From positions 286,149 through 350,148 of the forward strand of contig QANU01112481.1 in assembly GCA_003254905.1 (NCBI GenBank): a stretch of 64,000 nt of DNA, in the 5' to 3' direction. Positions 36,701 to 48,125 of the stretch are shown piece by piece (positions within the stretch are counted from its first letter, which is position 1; the number at the start of each line of letters is the position of its first letter). This DNA comes from Nissolia schottii. Lineage: Eukaryota > Streptophyta > Magnoliopsida > Fabales > Fabaceae. Position numbers and translations under genes: made by a program. The notes under the pieces were generated by a model. The model was not told the origin of the DNA and did not search any database. It was given only the letters and a program-made list of their open reading frames with translations.

Positions 36701-38305
36701 CAGTATTTGTCTTATTCCTCACTGTGTGCTTCCCACTAACACTTCTCCCTAGCCATCTCATCACAATCTGAGCCTAGGAGCTATGAGGAAGCCGTGGCAG
36801 AAACATGTTGGAAGAATGCTATCAATGCTGAACTCTCAGCACTTGAGGCTAACAGCACCTGGGTTGTTACTTCATTACCTCCTGGTAAGAAAGCTGTAGG
36901 CTGTAAGTGGGTATTCAAAATTAAGTATAATTCCGATGGAAGTGTTGAGAGGCACAAGGCCCGGCTCGTAGCTAAAGGCTTCACTCAAACCTATGGCATA
37001 GACTACTTGGAAACTTTCAGCCCAGTAGTCAAGATGTCTACCCTTCGAGTGCTGCTGGCCATAGCTGCAGCTAAGGGCTGGATTTTACAGCAATTGGATG
37101 TTAACACGGCATTCCTTCATGGTGATCTAGATGAAGATGTGTACATGAAAATGCCCCCTGGCCTGTCTGCTCCTTCCCCTAATATGGTTTGCAAACTTCA
37201 AAAGTCACTATATGGCTTAAAACAGGCCAGCAGGCAGTGGAATGCAAAGCTGGTTGCAGTGTTAACAAGTTCAGGATATATTCAATCCAAGTCTGATTAT
37301 TCCTTATTTACCAAGCGAAGCTCTACTGGATTTACTGTTATTTTAGTCTATGTTGATGACCTGGTGCTCTCTGGTGATGATTTGGGAGAGATTGACTCCA
37401 TTAAACAGTTACTTGATGAGCTTTTCAAAATCAAGGACTTGGGAACTTTGAAGTATTTCCTTGGGATGGAGGTTGCAAGAACGTCTCATGGGATTGCTTT
37501 GTATCAGCGAAAGTACTGCCTTGATCTCCTCACTGATCATGGCTTTCTTGATTCCAAACCGGTCTCCACTCCTATGGATTATCATGACAAGTTATCAAAG
37601 GATCCTGCTGCTGACCTGGTTGATGTATCAGCTTATAGAAAGCTTATTGGAAAGCTTTTGTATCTTACTCACACCCGACCTGATATATGTTATGTTGTGG
37701 GGCGCCTCAGCCAGTTCCTTGATTGTCCATCTAAGCAGCATTTGCAGGCTGCTCATCGTGTCCTTAGATATCTGAAAGGGGCGCCCGCTACTGGTCTCTA
37801 TTTCCCTTCGAATTCTGAGTTGGCCCTCCATGGTTATGCTGATGCTGACTGGGGATCATGCCCTGATTCCAGACGCTCTATCTCTGGCTTTGTGTGCTTT
37901 ATTGGGAAGGCCATGGTTTCTTGGAGAAGTAAAAAACAAACTACTGTTGCTAGGTCCTCTGCCGAGGCTGAGTATCGTTCCTTGGCCCAAATCACGTGTG
38001 AGGTTCAGTGGCTGATCTCACTTTTGCGTGATTTTGGTGTCTTAATATCCAATCCTGTTTCTATTGCGTGTGATAACCAATCCGCTATACACATTGCTGC
38101 CAATCCTGTGTTTCATGAACGCACGAAACACATAGAGATTGACTGCCATGTAGTGCGTGACAAAGTGCAAGAGAAGGTGATAGCACTGCGACCTGTTCAC
38201 ACTAGCAATCAGCTAGCTGATGTGTTCACCAAACCATTAGCCCCTGGTCCATTCAAGTACTTATTCGGCAAGCTGAGCATGCTGAACTTTCATGCTCCAG
38301 CTTGA
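33743..38305 (+). pseudogene. Copia gag-pol polyprotein, single frame with two nonsense codons
   Basis: A single frame of 1520 codons from ATG at 33743 is broken only by TGA at 34172-34174 (codon 144) and TAA at 36737-36739 (codon 999); there are no frameshifts. Domains in order: copia gag (LTDQNYHAWARTMRMALKSK, about 50-70); an RG-rich stretch; zinc knuckle C-x2-C-x4-H-x4-C (CTYCSKTGHPVERC, about 310-323); aspartic protease DTGA (about 429); pre-integrase HHCC (WHFRLGHPS to CDSCHLAKQKK); integrase D, D and E (MDIWGP, TDNGAEF, VERKHQH, about 632, 696 and 728); RT with YVDDLVLSGDD (about 1203); RNase H (YADADWGSCPDSRRS, CDNQSAIHIAANPVFHERTK). All catalytic boxes look intact. The first stop could be a CGA-to-TGA transition. 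Without a 5' LTR this copy as assembled could not be transcribed from its own promoter. Confidence 0.92.
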
Positions 38306-38313
38306 GGGGGGGT

Positions 38314-38644
38314 GTGAGCAGTATATAAAAGAAAGAAATTGAAGAAAACAGCACAAGCAGTGAAACTGCTGCTGCTGCACGCTGGAAGGCGCCAAATCCA
38401 ACCGTTAAGTTAGTTACAAATGCAAATGAAATGCAAATGTAAATAGAAGTGTAAATGTAATTTAGATAGCTTGTGTTGAGTTTGTTTGTAAATAAATTCG
38501 TGTATATATACAGCTCTGCTGCTTAAGCAATACAGTTTTTGCCATTCAAACCAAATCACCATTGTTCAATTTTGGTTTCTCTCATTCTCTTCCATTCTCT
38601 TGGCGCCATGGATTTGAATTTCAGTTGCAGTCTGAAAATTCACA
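38314..38644 (+). repeat. 3' LTR of the nearly intact copia
   Basis: 331 bp, beginning TGTGAGCAG after the purine tract and ending AAAATTCACA. It contains TATATATA at about 38503-38510, followed by an exon-like leader. TG...CA termini are typical, unlike the TA...TA termini of the copia at 18.4 kb. Confidence 0.85.
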
Positions 38645-39141
38645 TATGTACCATTTCTTTTCTTTTTTTCTTAATTTTCTCCTAGAGGATTTTGAATTAT
38701 TGGGTGCCATCTTCTTGAATTGAATGATCGATGTTGAAAGACCTTTAACCTATCAACTGCTGTCAGACTCCAAGTACTTCTGAATTCTGATGTACTGAAG
38801 AAAATTGTTGGGGGTGATAGTATACACGGGCATTGTAATGACAAACAGCTGTTGCAGGCAGATATTGAATTTCTCTTTTTCTTTTTTTATCAATTGAAAA
38901 TGCTGCATTTTCAAAAGAAGAAGGAAAAAGGTTACTTCAATCCATAAACAGAAATTATTGGACATAATTAACACGAACAATCTTTAAATCTACACTCTGA
39001 AACGATAAAAATACACTCAAAAACAAATATTGATACACTGCGAAGCTACCCTCAGAATACAAATATTGCTTCTATTCCTGCCAAACTTCCTCTATCACTA
39101 TTATAACTAAAAAATAAAAAAGGCAGGTGTTGAGTTTACTT
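38645..39141. repeat. 497-bp direct repeat, right copy (flank after the copia 3' LTR)
   Basis: Matches 33173-33669. Here it continues without a break into unique DNA (GAGTTTACTTGAGTTTAGG...), so this is likely the genuine right flank. Confidence 0.92.
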
Positions 39142-41445
39142 GAGTTTAGGTAGACGAATATTTAGGAGATTTAACTAATTAATCTATACATTTTGATAAA
39201 TGACAATTAACATTTTACTTCTTATTTTATCCCTTAAAACATTAAATGTCATTTACATCATTTTTTATTTTGACATTTTGCTTCTTGATATGTAGGTTAA
39301 TTTGTTATGTCATCTAAACTATTATTTGTCTTTAACCTAAATTTTTACAATAGATTATAACATTATATTGATTGGCAGAAATTATTACAGTTGGATTATA
39401 CATGACTAGAAATTTTGTCTAAATAAATATTATGCCAAATTTGATTGTAATATATTTTTTGACGAAAATTATAATAAATAAATTTTACGACAAAGATAGT
39501 AATCCATTTATATACTTCTTTTTTATTAAAAGAAATTCCTACTTTTTTTTTGTTATAGATGGAAATTGTGTCTCTAATTACAATAATTGATCTGTATTAC
39601 AAACAAAAATTCTTTATATGTAAAATCTTTTTCTATTTAGCAATTTTCTAATGACTCTTTTTTGGTTATCAATCCTTTTATGTTTTTGGCTGGGTTTGGT
39701 AACTTTGATAAAATTAGGGTGAAATGTTACTTTTGCAATGATGGAAAGGTGGATGTTATTTCAAACCTAAATAATACATAATGCAATTTATCTTTTTTTT
39801 TGGCAGAGTATTTTTTTTTTCTACTTAGGAGCCCTAGAGGAACATTTGGGAATGCGGAATGAGGGCAAGTGGGGTGTGAACACTTGACCCTCATCTAAGC
39901 AATCCTCTAATCACTTACGAACCAGTGGAGGTGTCATGTGAGCTCAGCTCAATTGGTAGGCGAGTATTTATACTTGTTATTTTGCTAACAAGTGTCTAAA
40001 TTTTTACTTCATATGTTTTTGAATAATTGTCTGACTTTTTATTATATATTACAAATAACTATCAACTTCTTAAATTTAGACAATATTAATTATTTTTTTG
40101 TATTATATCTCTATTAAATAAATTTAACAGTAAGAAAATAGTGGATGAGAGAAAAAATAAAAATGACAATATTAAATAGAAGTAAAGTGTTTAATCATTT
40201 TCTTAATATTCACACATAACTCAAAGTGAACCATTAATGGAGAACACAAGTACCTTCATTTCTTAACAACTGAATTCAGAAGGTTTTTCTTTGTCTACAT
40301 ATTAAGAAACAAGAAGGGCTGTACGATTATCCACTGAGTGGTCTATTTTCTCAGGTCTGGACATTAATTAATAACTGAATACTACGCTTCGGAATAGTTA
40401 ATGTGGGTAAGTGTATTAGGGAGTGAGAACTATAAATGAATGCAAGAGGGGGAGTCAAAAGTGGACCAATTTAAGTGGATGATGGGGCTGTGAAGTGGGT
40501 ACCTACATGCTCTACATGCAGACATGATGGCCATGCATCTTAATCGATCTCTACTTCTCTATAATATTGGTGCTTTGCCCTAATACTCTCTGCATCGATC
40601 ATCAATAATTTCTCTCTTCTGGTTGGTTTGTGCCGGAAGTATAAGGAGCAAATTCTGGCCAATACTATTACTATTGCAGAGGACTGAATAGTTCTTCCTT
40701 AATTGTAATTACGAGTTAATATATGATATTTAGAGATAATTCATTTAGGTATAAATAATAAATGTTAGCAAAAGTTTTTTTTTTTTAATCTAACTAGTTT
40801 AGCACCTTTGCTATGTACGAAATTTATTTTAGATTTATTAATCTTATTGTGTATATAAATTATTTGAAATTTATTTTTTGTATTTATAAAGTTTAGATAA
40901 GAGAGAATTCTAATTTTAAAATAAGAAATATTTAGTAGGACCAAGTGTAATATATTTAGTGAAATTTAAAATTTGAATTAAAAAAAATACAGTGAGGTTA
41001 AAATAAATTTAGTGAAATTTGAAATTTAAATAGGAACAATTTAGTAGGATTTAGGTAAATTTAGTAAAAATGGTTTGGGCAGGAAACATAAATGTTTTGT
41101 GTGCAAAAAAAAAGTATTCATCAAGTATTCAACAACATTAAATATTTATTTTTTCTCTCTTTCATCCACTCTCCCTTGCTCATACTCTTTATCCTTCTCC
41201 TTTTTTCATTTTTTCATTGTAACCACACACTCTCCTTTCATTTTTGTTCAATTATTTCACTTGCAACTACTTCTTCTTTTTTTTCATTCTATTGTTTTCT
41301 TCTTCTCCATTTTCTCTTCTCTTGCTCTTTTTAGTTTTCGCTTCTTGTTTCTTTATTCGTTTCTGCCGTTTTTTGGGGTTCGTCTTTATTTCTTTTTCTT
41401 CTTAAAACGTCGTGGAAAACATAAATGAAGACATTCTTCTCTGAT
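39142..41445. other. AT-rich intergenic DNA
   Basis: No gene is supported. 41140-41410 is strongly pyrimidine-rich, giving long Phe/Ser/Leu frames without domains. Confidence 0.5.
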
Positions 41446-42140
41446 CCATGTTGTTGTATAAATTTTGTAATATTTCTGCATGATTTAATGTTTGTTTATT
41501 TGTGTTGCAATATTTTTTATAAGTGTTGTAATGTTTGTTTATTTATTCGTGAAATGTTTCTTTACGAGAGTTTTGATGTTTATTCCTAAGTGCTGTAATG
41601 TTTGTTTCTTTGTGGTGTAATATTTTGGCATGGTGAAATGTTTGTTTGTGTGTGATATAATGTTTATTTATAAGTAAAGTAATGGTTGTTTACGTCTTTG
41701 TTCTTGTGTCGTGTAATGTTTGTTCATGTGTAATGTAATATTTGTTTATGAGTTTTGTAATGTTTATTTTAGAGTATTGCAATGTTTGTTTATTTGGGAT
41801 GTAATGTTTGTTTATCAGAGAGTGAGTGAGGGAGTATGAGAGAGAATGCCTTCGCTATTTGGTTTGTATGAGTCTCATTTTATTTTATTTTGTGTTTCAT
41901 AATGTTTATTCGTTTATTCTTTAATGTTTATTCATTTATTTTGTAATGTTTGTTTACGAGCGTGAGTGCACACATTTTAGAGTGTGGGTGGGGACAGGAG
42001 AAAGAGACTACAACAATTACCTTTTGGCATTTAATGCACCGTAAGTCTAGTTTTATCTCGTTTCTGTATATGAAAATATTTATTCATCAGTTCTGTAATG
42101 TTTATTCATTTGTTTATGAAATGTTTGTTCACACATCTAT
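41446..42140 (+). repeat. Degenerate tandem array of TGTAATGTTTGTTTA-type units
   Basis: About fifteen or more occurrences of AATGTTTGTTTA or close variants, spaced roughly 26-30 bp with short variable linkers (for example TTTGTGTTG, TTTATTCGTGA). It carries no open frame of interest. It is preceded by a CT-rich stretch and ends near 42140. Confidence 0.7.
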
Positions 42141-43814
42141 AATATTAATAAATAACTAGTGGATAAATTTTTTTGTGTACACATAATATTTCTCGGGTGG
42201 TAAAATTCCCTCTTCAAAATAGTAGAAAAATCTAAACATTTAATTAATATAAATCACAACGTGGAGTTATTAATTTAGCATTATGTCAGAGTTATCATGT
42301 GCAAAAGTCATTAAATATTACAAAATAGTCGTTATTAAGAACGTGTAGTGCACATGACTAATAATAAGGAAGGTTTGTGTAATATTTTGTAAATCTCGCG
42401 TAAGTCGCAAGACGAAATATATTACAAATAGATGAATCAAACGTAATTTTAGTGAATTTTAAAGCAAATCAGTGTAGTTTATTTAAACAAAAATCATGGA
42501 CACATCCATGGACTAAAATGTGTTGTTCATTTAATTTGATAATTTTGTATAAAAAAATAATGTGTTTAATTTGAGTGTATGTATACACATATATATATAT
42601 AAAAAAAAAAAAAAAACAAGTTCTTATAGTTTTTTACCTACTTTCTAAGTGGATAATTAACTTATTATGTTTTCACAATAAGCTGCATAGAAGATATGTC
42701 AAAGAAGATGGGTTGAAAAAGATGACTTTGAAGTAAGGGTGTAAAAGACATTTCATTAGAATAAATTAGGGCAAAACATACATTTCATTAGAAAAATGTG
42801 GGTAAACTACAAATTTTAAGTCATTAAGTGAGGGAATAATAGATCTTTCATCATCATAAGTGAGTATGAAGGTAGTTGCACATAGGGCGAGTTGAGTTGA
42901 GTTGGATTTTAATTTGACATGTCATCAATTAAAACATATACTTAATGTCAGGGACCAAAACTAAACTAAAGAAAAAGATTATTAGGGATCAAAACCAAAT
43001 AAAACTTTTATATTAAGGGTCAAAATTAAAATTTATAATTTATTAGGCATTAAAACTTATTTAAACGTAAGCAGATTAATAAAGTGATAATAATAGCTTA
43101 AGTATTTTAACAAATGCTAATTTGGAAAGATAAATCATTTTTTTCTTATAATGAAATCTATTTAATGAATTTTTTAATTTTCACATATTAATTTTAAGAT
43201 ATAGAAAACAACGATTAGAGGTCGATACTGACACACTGTGCATTGACTTTTCTTGGTCACAACGGCTTGGCGAGGCACGGGGTTTGAAGCTTTCCGGGTG
43301 TTATCCTTTTTTTTATTCCATCCCTTCTTTCATTTCTTATAATTGTCATGCAGATTTATTTAGAATCTTGTTCCTTAGAATTGTAAACTATTTGTTAGGG
43401 GTTTCAGTCCCGAAGTTAATCCAAAAAAAAAATAGAGAATTGAAACAGTTTTGACCAACCAGTTAATTATTTTCCAGGAAATCTTGCAACTTCAACTTTA
43501 TTATGATTTATTTTGTAACTAATTAAACCATATTCATTTGAACCGAAATGCTTTTCCGTTTTTCAAAAAAATATTATGCGTTTAAGTGTGACAGACATAT
43601 GTGTACTGATAAACATTTTAGACGTTAAAAGTGATATAAGGTCTTATTTGCATTGTTTAAAAATTTTAGGCGTCAAATTGCACATTTTACAACGATAAAA
43701 AAGTTAAGTATGCACCAATCATAGTACAAGAAAATAAGTTGCTATTAACTCTTTATTTTTTTTTTCTCATTTCTAGTTAGCCCACGAATAGTGAATCGTA
43801 CGCATGCGTTAGCG
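42141..43814. other. AT-rich intergenic DNA
   Basis: No feature is supported apart from a short AT/poly-A run at 42590-42618. Confidence 0.5.
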
Positions 43815-43915
43815 AAGGGATATATAATTTAAATAACAACAGATATAACTCTGATATAATAACATCATAGTTATATCAGAGTTATATCTGTTGTTATTTA
43901 AATTATATATCCCTT
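43815..43915. repeat. Perfect 45-bp inverted repeat with 11-bp spacer
   Basis: Left arm 43815-43859 starts AAGGGATATATAATTTAAAT. Right arm 43871-43915 is its exact reverse complement by eye. The spacer is TAACATCATAG (43860-43870). It could form a near-perfect hairpin in RNA or a cruciform in DNA. There is no coding content. It may be a very small MITE, a hairpin small-RNA precursor or an inverted duplication; the sequence alone does not decide. Confidence 0.95.
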
Positions 43916-46900
43916 GTTAATCAAGTCAAACAATCACAATAAGTAGATTCAATTGAGATAATAACCCTCTAACCATCAAAAGTGTCATTTTTGGTCCCCT
44001 TGATGAAAGTTTATGATACAAGTTGGTCCATATGTATGTAGGGTATAAGTAGCACTGAGGTGGTGGGAATTGTGATTTCCCACATGATAGAAATTTCGTT
44101 AAAATGCGAGCAATGTAATTTGTACCATTTATTTTTGGTAAAGTTGTACTACTTTTATTTGGCAGCGTTTAGGGTGACCTATTTATACTAGTATTTCAAC
44201 TTGCCACTAAGGCCAAGGCTGCAATGCACCTTGTATTAGCGTGTCATGCACTTTACGTCTTAAAAGTGAGTGGTTATAACATGTCTAAAGTGATTAAGTA
44301 CATTTTCAATTTTGTCTTCATTATCAACATCTAACAAGCAGTGGTTGATGTTGCCATCCCTCCATGGCTACCGCATTGTCGTTGCCATGTCCATCTTTTC
44401 GCTTTCCCCTCCTCCTCCCCTAGTCGAACTCCTCCTTCTACTTTCTTCTACTTCGGACAACTTTTTAAGTCTGGGCTCGCCAAATTTACTACTTTACTAT
44501 TGTAAGCATCGTTAATACCATGGTGCAGGAAGGGAAATTTAGGGTTTAGGGTTTAGGTAGATGGAGAAAGAAGTTTTAAGTGTTGTTACTATAACATCTT
44601 TGATAGACCAAAATAGACGAATTTGTTACTAAGCGCATTATAGCCGTTGCTTAAAATTAGTGTACGATGACGAAACACTTAAGTAAATTATGTTTCACTA
44701 CAAGATAGAGTAATATTTTAAATGAATTAAATCCACTTAATTAACTAGTGCTATGTGATCATTGAATAATTTTTTCCTATTACTAAGAACTACTCTTTCT
44801 ATTTTAAAGTAATTGCCAATTTTACTTTTTTAAATATTTAGGTTTTATTACGCACATTTGTTAAGGAATTTAAAATAAAATATTTTGTAAACATTAATAC
44901 TTTTTATTATATTTAAAATTTATTAATTTTGTTTTTTTAAATAAAATTATATCACCTCACCTTGGCATGAACATGAAACTCAGAGAAATTTCTCCTCCTA
45001 TACCAATATTAATTCCTCGATCCCTAACCAAAATCCCACTAGCTAGCACAACCGGCCATTACTCTAACCACACCAATACATCCTCCAAACAAAACTAAGA
45101 ATATACAGAAGCAGACAAAGCCTGTTTTCTCTAGTTCCAAGGTCAACGCGAAAGCCACGGGAATTCATGACTTTACTCTCAGTATATGTCCATCTCATGA
45201 AACCCCCTTTTCCTCAACTTTCCAGTTCTCAGAACAGAAAGACCAAAGCAAACAGAAGCAAATTAAGCATACAAGTAATAAAAGGGGCAAAGGCGCCTGC
45301 ACTGCCAAAGCATAGAATATTCACTAAAAACTATCTGGTTGAGAAGGTTGCTCATATCATGAGTCATGAAACAACTCCAAAAATAAACTCATATATATCT
45401 TCTTAAAATTGACGATTGAGTGCCCTTAACTTCACCAAAAGAAACTAGTTCAAGGGAAAATTTGTCCAATTAAACAATCATAAAAATTTATCATATCATT
45501 AACTAAGTAATACAATTCTCCAATTGATTTAGCAGGGATTAGCGACCAATTTCCTCGTTGCTAATCCTCAAAATTCTTATAATGTAATACTTTGCAAAGG
45601 AGACATATGGTATAAAAGATTCATACACCACGATACAATCTAATGCATTAATTTTTTTTTTTGGAATGAGAGAAGTTATTAGAGAGAGGAATTAAGAGTA
45701 AAGATTGTATTTGTGGTATATGAATCATTTACACTATGATGTACATAAGAATTTCTCCATTTTCTTACTCTATATCACTAAATTTCAATCATTCCCTCCA
45801 TTTTGTTTTAACGGCCTACTTTTTACTTTTTAGAGTTTTGAAATATATACCAATTTACGATATCTTGGTACAATTTTTTTTTTCTATTCACATCCCTAAT
45901 TATAGTAGAACATTTATTAGTATAGTGGACATAAAGAAAGTAATAATTGTATTGAAAATAAAAATTTGTTTTTTTATATGGATAATTTTGTCAATTTATA
46001 TTATTTTATGCATTTACTAAGATTTTATTTTGGTGGTTTCTCTCATGCCCTATGGGGGTAAATACCTCTTCCTATTGAATTTGTCCATTTTTTATAATTT
46101 TTAGAACTAAATTCATTGAATTTTGTTATCATTTAATGATCGAATATGTCATATTGATGTGTTATATGATCTAATGTGATAAATTAATACTTTCAGTACA
46201 ATATTTGTAGAGAAGTGCATGGTAAATTCAAATGGTTTATAAATTTCTAAATCTCTTACAAGTTGACTCTTTTAATGATTTAACTAATGAAAAGTTTGTT
46301 ATATTCATATAAAACATGAAATAATGATAAAAATTAATGAATTTAATTCTAAAAATTATCAAAAATTAATAAATTCAATATGAGAAGGTATTTACCCCCA
46401 TACATGTGAGAATTCATCTTTTTTTTTTTGTTTTTATGTTTTACTTTTGTAGTATTTAACTTTGGACAATTAAAATGAAAGGAGTAAATAATGGTAAATA
46501 GAAAGAGAAGGAAAAAGTTTTGCTTCTTGCATATCTAAGAATTTTTCCTTAGCTAGCTATAGGCATCGATATAACACATTCTAGATTATGTAATTTTGAT
46601 ACCAATATTTAAAATCTATTGGTTTCCACTCCGTAGTAGATGAGGGGTATGGAGTGAGGTCGGACAAACCATAACCATACCTATGAACAATAAAACCCTA
46701 AAGATCATCAATATTTTGTTTTTCTGAGTGAAAGGCCAAATTGACATTTAAACGGAGACAGGCTCAACAACCTTGGTACATATATAAATAATTAAGATCA
46801 TAGATTGAAGTACTAAACTGGTTAAATGGTCACCCAGCTAGATGAGAAAACAACATAACAGAGCATATAAAGTAAAAAGTAAAACTAAAACTAATTTTAA

Positions 46901-46944
46901 GCATTTTGCATCCTGACTGCAAAAGCGTTGTTGAGTATCTCCGG
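43916..46944. other. Intergenic DNA downstream of the ERF gene
   Basis: AT-rich with no supportable gene. 44541-44556 has two telomere-like TTTAGGG units (GGGTTTAGGGTTTAGG), too short to call. The part nearest 46944 will hold the 3' UTR of the ERF gene. Confidence 0.5.
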
Positions 46945-47976
46945 TTACTGGAAAATATCTTCCACCATGGAGCACTCTAGGTGGCTCAACGTGACTTGGT
47001 CACTCCCCATAGGCTGAAATACGGTATCGTTGTTGAAGGCGGTGAAAGCATCAAGCTGCTGCATAGGGAAGCCATGCTGATCAAAGGGGACACCAAAACC
47101 CTCGTCCACCTTGGGAGCTAGCACGTGATCAGTCACGTGCGGAGGAACCGACCCGGTGTTGCAAAAGCTCTCGCTCGTATTCTTGGGCTTCGAATTCTTC
47201 AAGAACCTGCTAACAATCTCGTCCAACAAACCAGAGTCCGAACGCTCCAAGAGGAACTCGTGCGAGCCTTCACCGTCACCGTTGGAGACGTTACCGTTAG
47301 CGTTCATCGCGGTGGGAGGGGAGGAGATCACGGCGTTAGTGTTGGTGTTAGTGTAACCGTTGTAACCGCCATGGGATGAAGTGACCAGACTGCCCTTGTG
47401 GGGGTCGCTACGAAAGTGGTGAGGAGAAGAGAGGAAGGAAGGGTTAGAGGAAGAGCTTATGAAGTCACGAAGGAGGAGAATATTGTTGAGGGGATTGTTA
47501 GCGTTTTGCTGGTCCCAGCAGGTACCCGCGGTACCAGCAGTCCCCATGTGACGGTTATGGTTGTTGAAGGCTTGGTTGTAAAGTTTGGGGAAGTTGAAGT
47601 GGTGGGGGAAGAGGTGGTCGGTGGCGGGAGAAGAACGGTGGGGAGGGGAGGCAGGGAACACGAAGTTGGTTCTCGCCTTGAGGCCGCGCATGGCCCTGGC
47701 GGCGCAGTCGTAGGCGCAGGCTGCCTCCTCCGCCGTGTCGAACGTTCCCAGCCACCGCCGCTCCTTCGACTGCGGGTCCCTTATCTCCGCGGCGTAACGG
47801 CCCCACGGCCCGCGCCTTACTCCGCGGTACCTCACGGCACCGCCACCGCCGGTGGAGGTGGAGTTATCTCGCAGCGTCCGCTTGGTGGCGGGAGAGCACT
47901 TTTTGTGGTGGTCGGAGATGGGGTCGAGCTGCGGCGGGGGTGCCATGCCGTCGAGGCGCCTCAGTGCTTCTTCCAT
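46945..47976 (-). CDS. AP2/ERF transcription factor, ESR/DORNROSCHEN-like (subgroup VIIIb)
   Basis: One uninterrupted 343-residue frame, intronless as usual for this group. The N-terminus [10 protein letters not shown] resembles ESR2/DRNL. The AP2 domain is about residues 49-107: [18 protein letters not shown], then [20 protein letters not shown] and [18 protein letters not shown]. The [16 protein letters not shown] run matches ESR2/DRNL better than PUCHI. A C-terminal motif [15 protein letters not shown] (about 245-262) is the ESR motif. ESR factors are nuclear, bind GCC-box-like DNA and promote shoot regeneration, cotyledon and floral organ formation. Odd: residue 56 is Gly (GGG at 47811-47809) where the family has Arg (RRRPWGR), a DNA-contact residue in AtERF1. 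The coding region is GC-rich compared with its flanks. Family call is firm; the exact ortholog would need a tree. Confidence 0.95.
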   Translation of the reverse strand: MEEALRRLDGMAPPPQLDPISDHHKKCSPATKRTLRDNSTSTGGGGAVRYRGVRRGPWGRYAAEIRDPQSKERRWLGTFDTAEEAACAYDCAARAMRGLKARTNFVFPASPPHRSSPATDHLFPHHFNFPKLYNQAFNNHNRHMGTAGTAGTCWDQQNANNPLNNILLLRDFISSSSNPSFLSSPHHFRSDPHKGSLVTSSHGGYNGYTNTNTNAVISSPPTAMNANGNVSNGDGEGSHEFLLERSDSGLLDEIVSRFLKNSKPKNTSESFCNTGSVPPHVTDHVLAPKVDEGFGVPFDQHGFPMQQLDAFTAFNNDTVFQPMGSDQVTLSHLECSMVEDIFQ

Positions 47977-48125
47977 AGTATGTAATGTGAATGATGGAAA
48001 AAAGGTTGAAATGACGAGTGTAGAGAGAGAGAGAGAGAGAGAGAGAGATATGGTATTGGTAGGGGAGTAGGGATTGTTTTGATTTGATCTGCCTTGGGCT
48101 TGATGTGCTTTTGGTGATATTTATA
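47977..48125 (-). promoter_or_regulatory. Core promoter and CT-rich 5' leader of the ERF gene
   Basis: On the minus strand TATAAATA lies at 48125-48118, about 142 bp before the start codon, followed by a leader with a (CT)n run (48021-48048 on the plus strand as GA). A start of transcription about 30 bp after the TATA box, near 48090, would give a leader of about 110 nt. Confidence 0.65.

Larger units (their letters stand above)
33671..38644 (+). mobile_element. Nearly intact Ty1/copia element lacking its 5' LTR
   Basis: It consists of a short leader (33671-33742), a full gag-pol reading frame (33743-38305), a polypurine tract (GAGGGGGGG, about 38305-38313) and a 3' LTR (38314-38644). No 5' LTR or primer-binding site is found; the sequence starts at a single N. 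The 3' LTR is followed by TATGT, which also occurs at 33173-33177 in the empty-site copy and is the probable 5-bp target site. The coding region is far better kept than in the other copia copies here, which implies recent insertion. Confidence 0.9.

Noticed and set aside
39930-39965. GAGCTCAGCTCAATTGGTAGGCGAG, tRNA A-box-like
   Set aside because: No B-box at the right distance, no cloverleaf and no target duplication; not called as a tRNA or SINE.
44541-44556. Telomere-like TTTAGGG units
   Set aside because: Only two units, no array; also a common promoter telo-box type motif, with no gene to attach it to.
47125-47985. Plus-strand frames of up to 195 codons over the ERF gene
   Set aside because: GC-rich antisense shadows of the AP2/ERF coding region.
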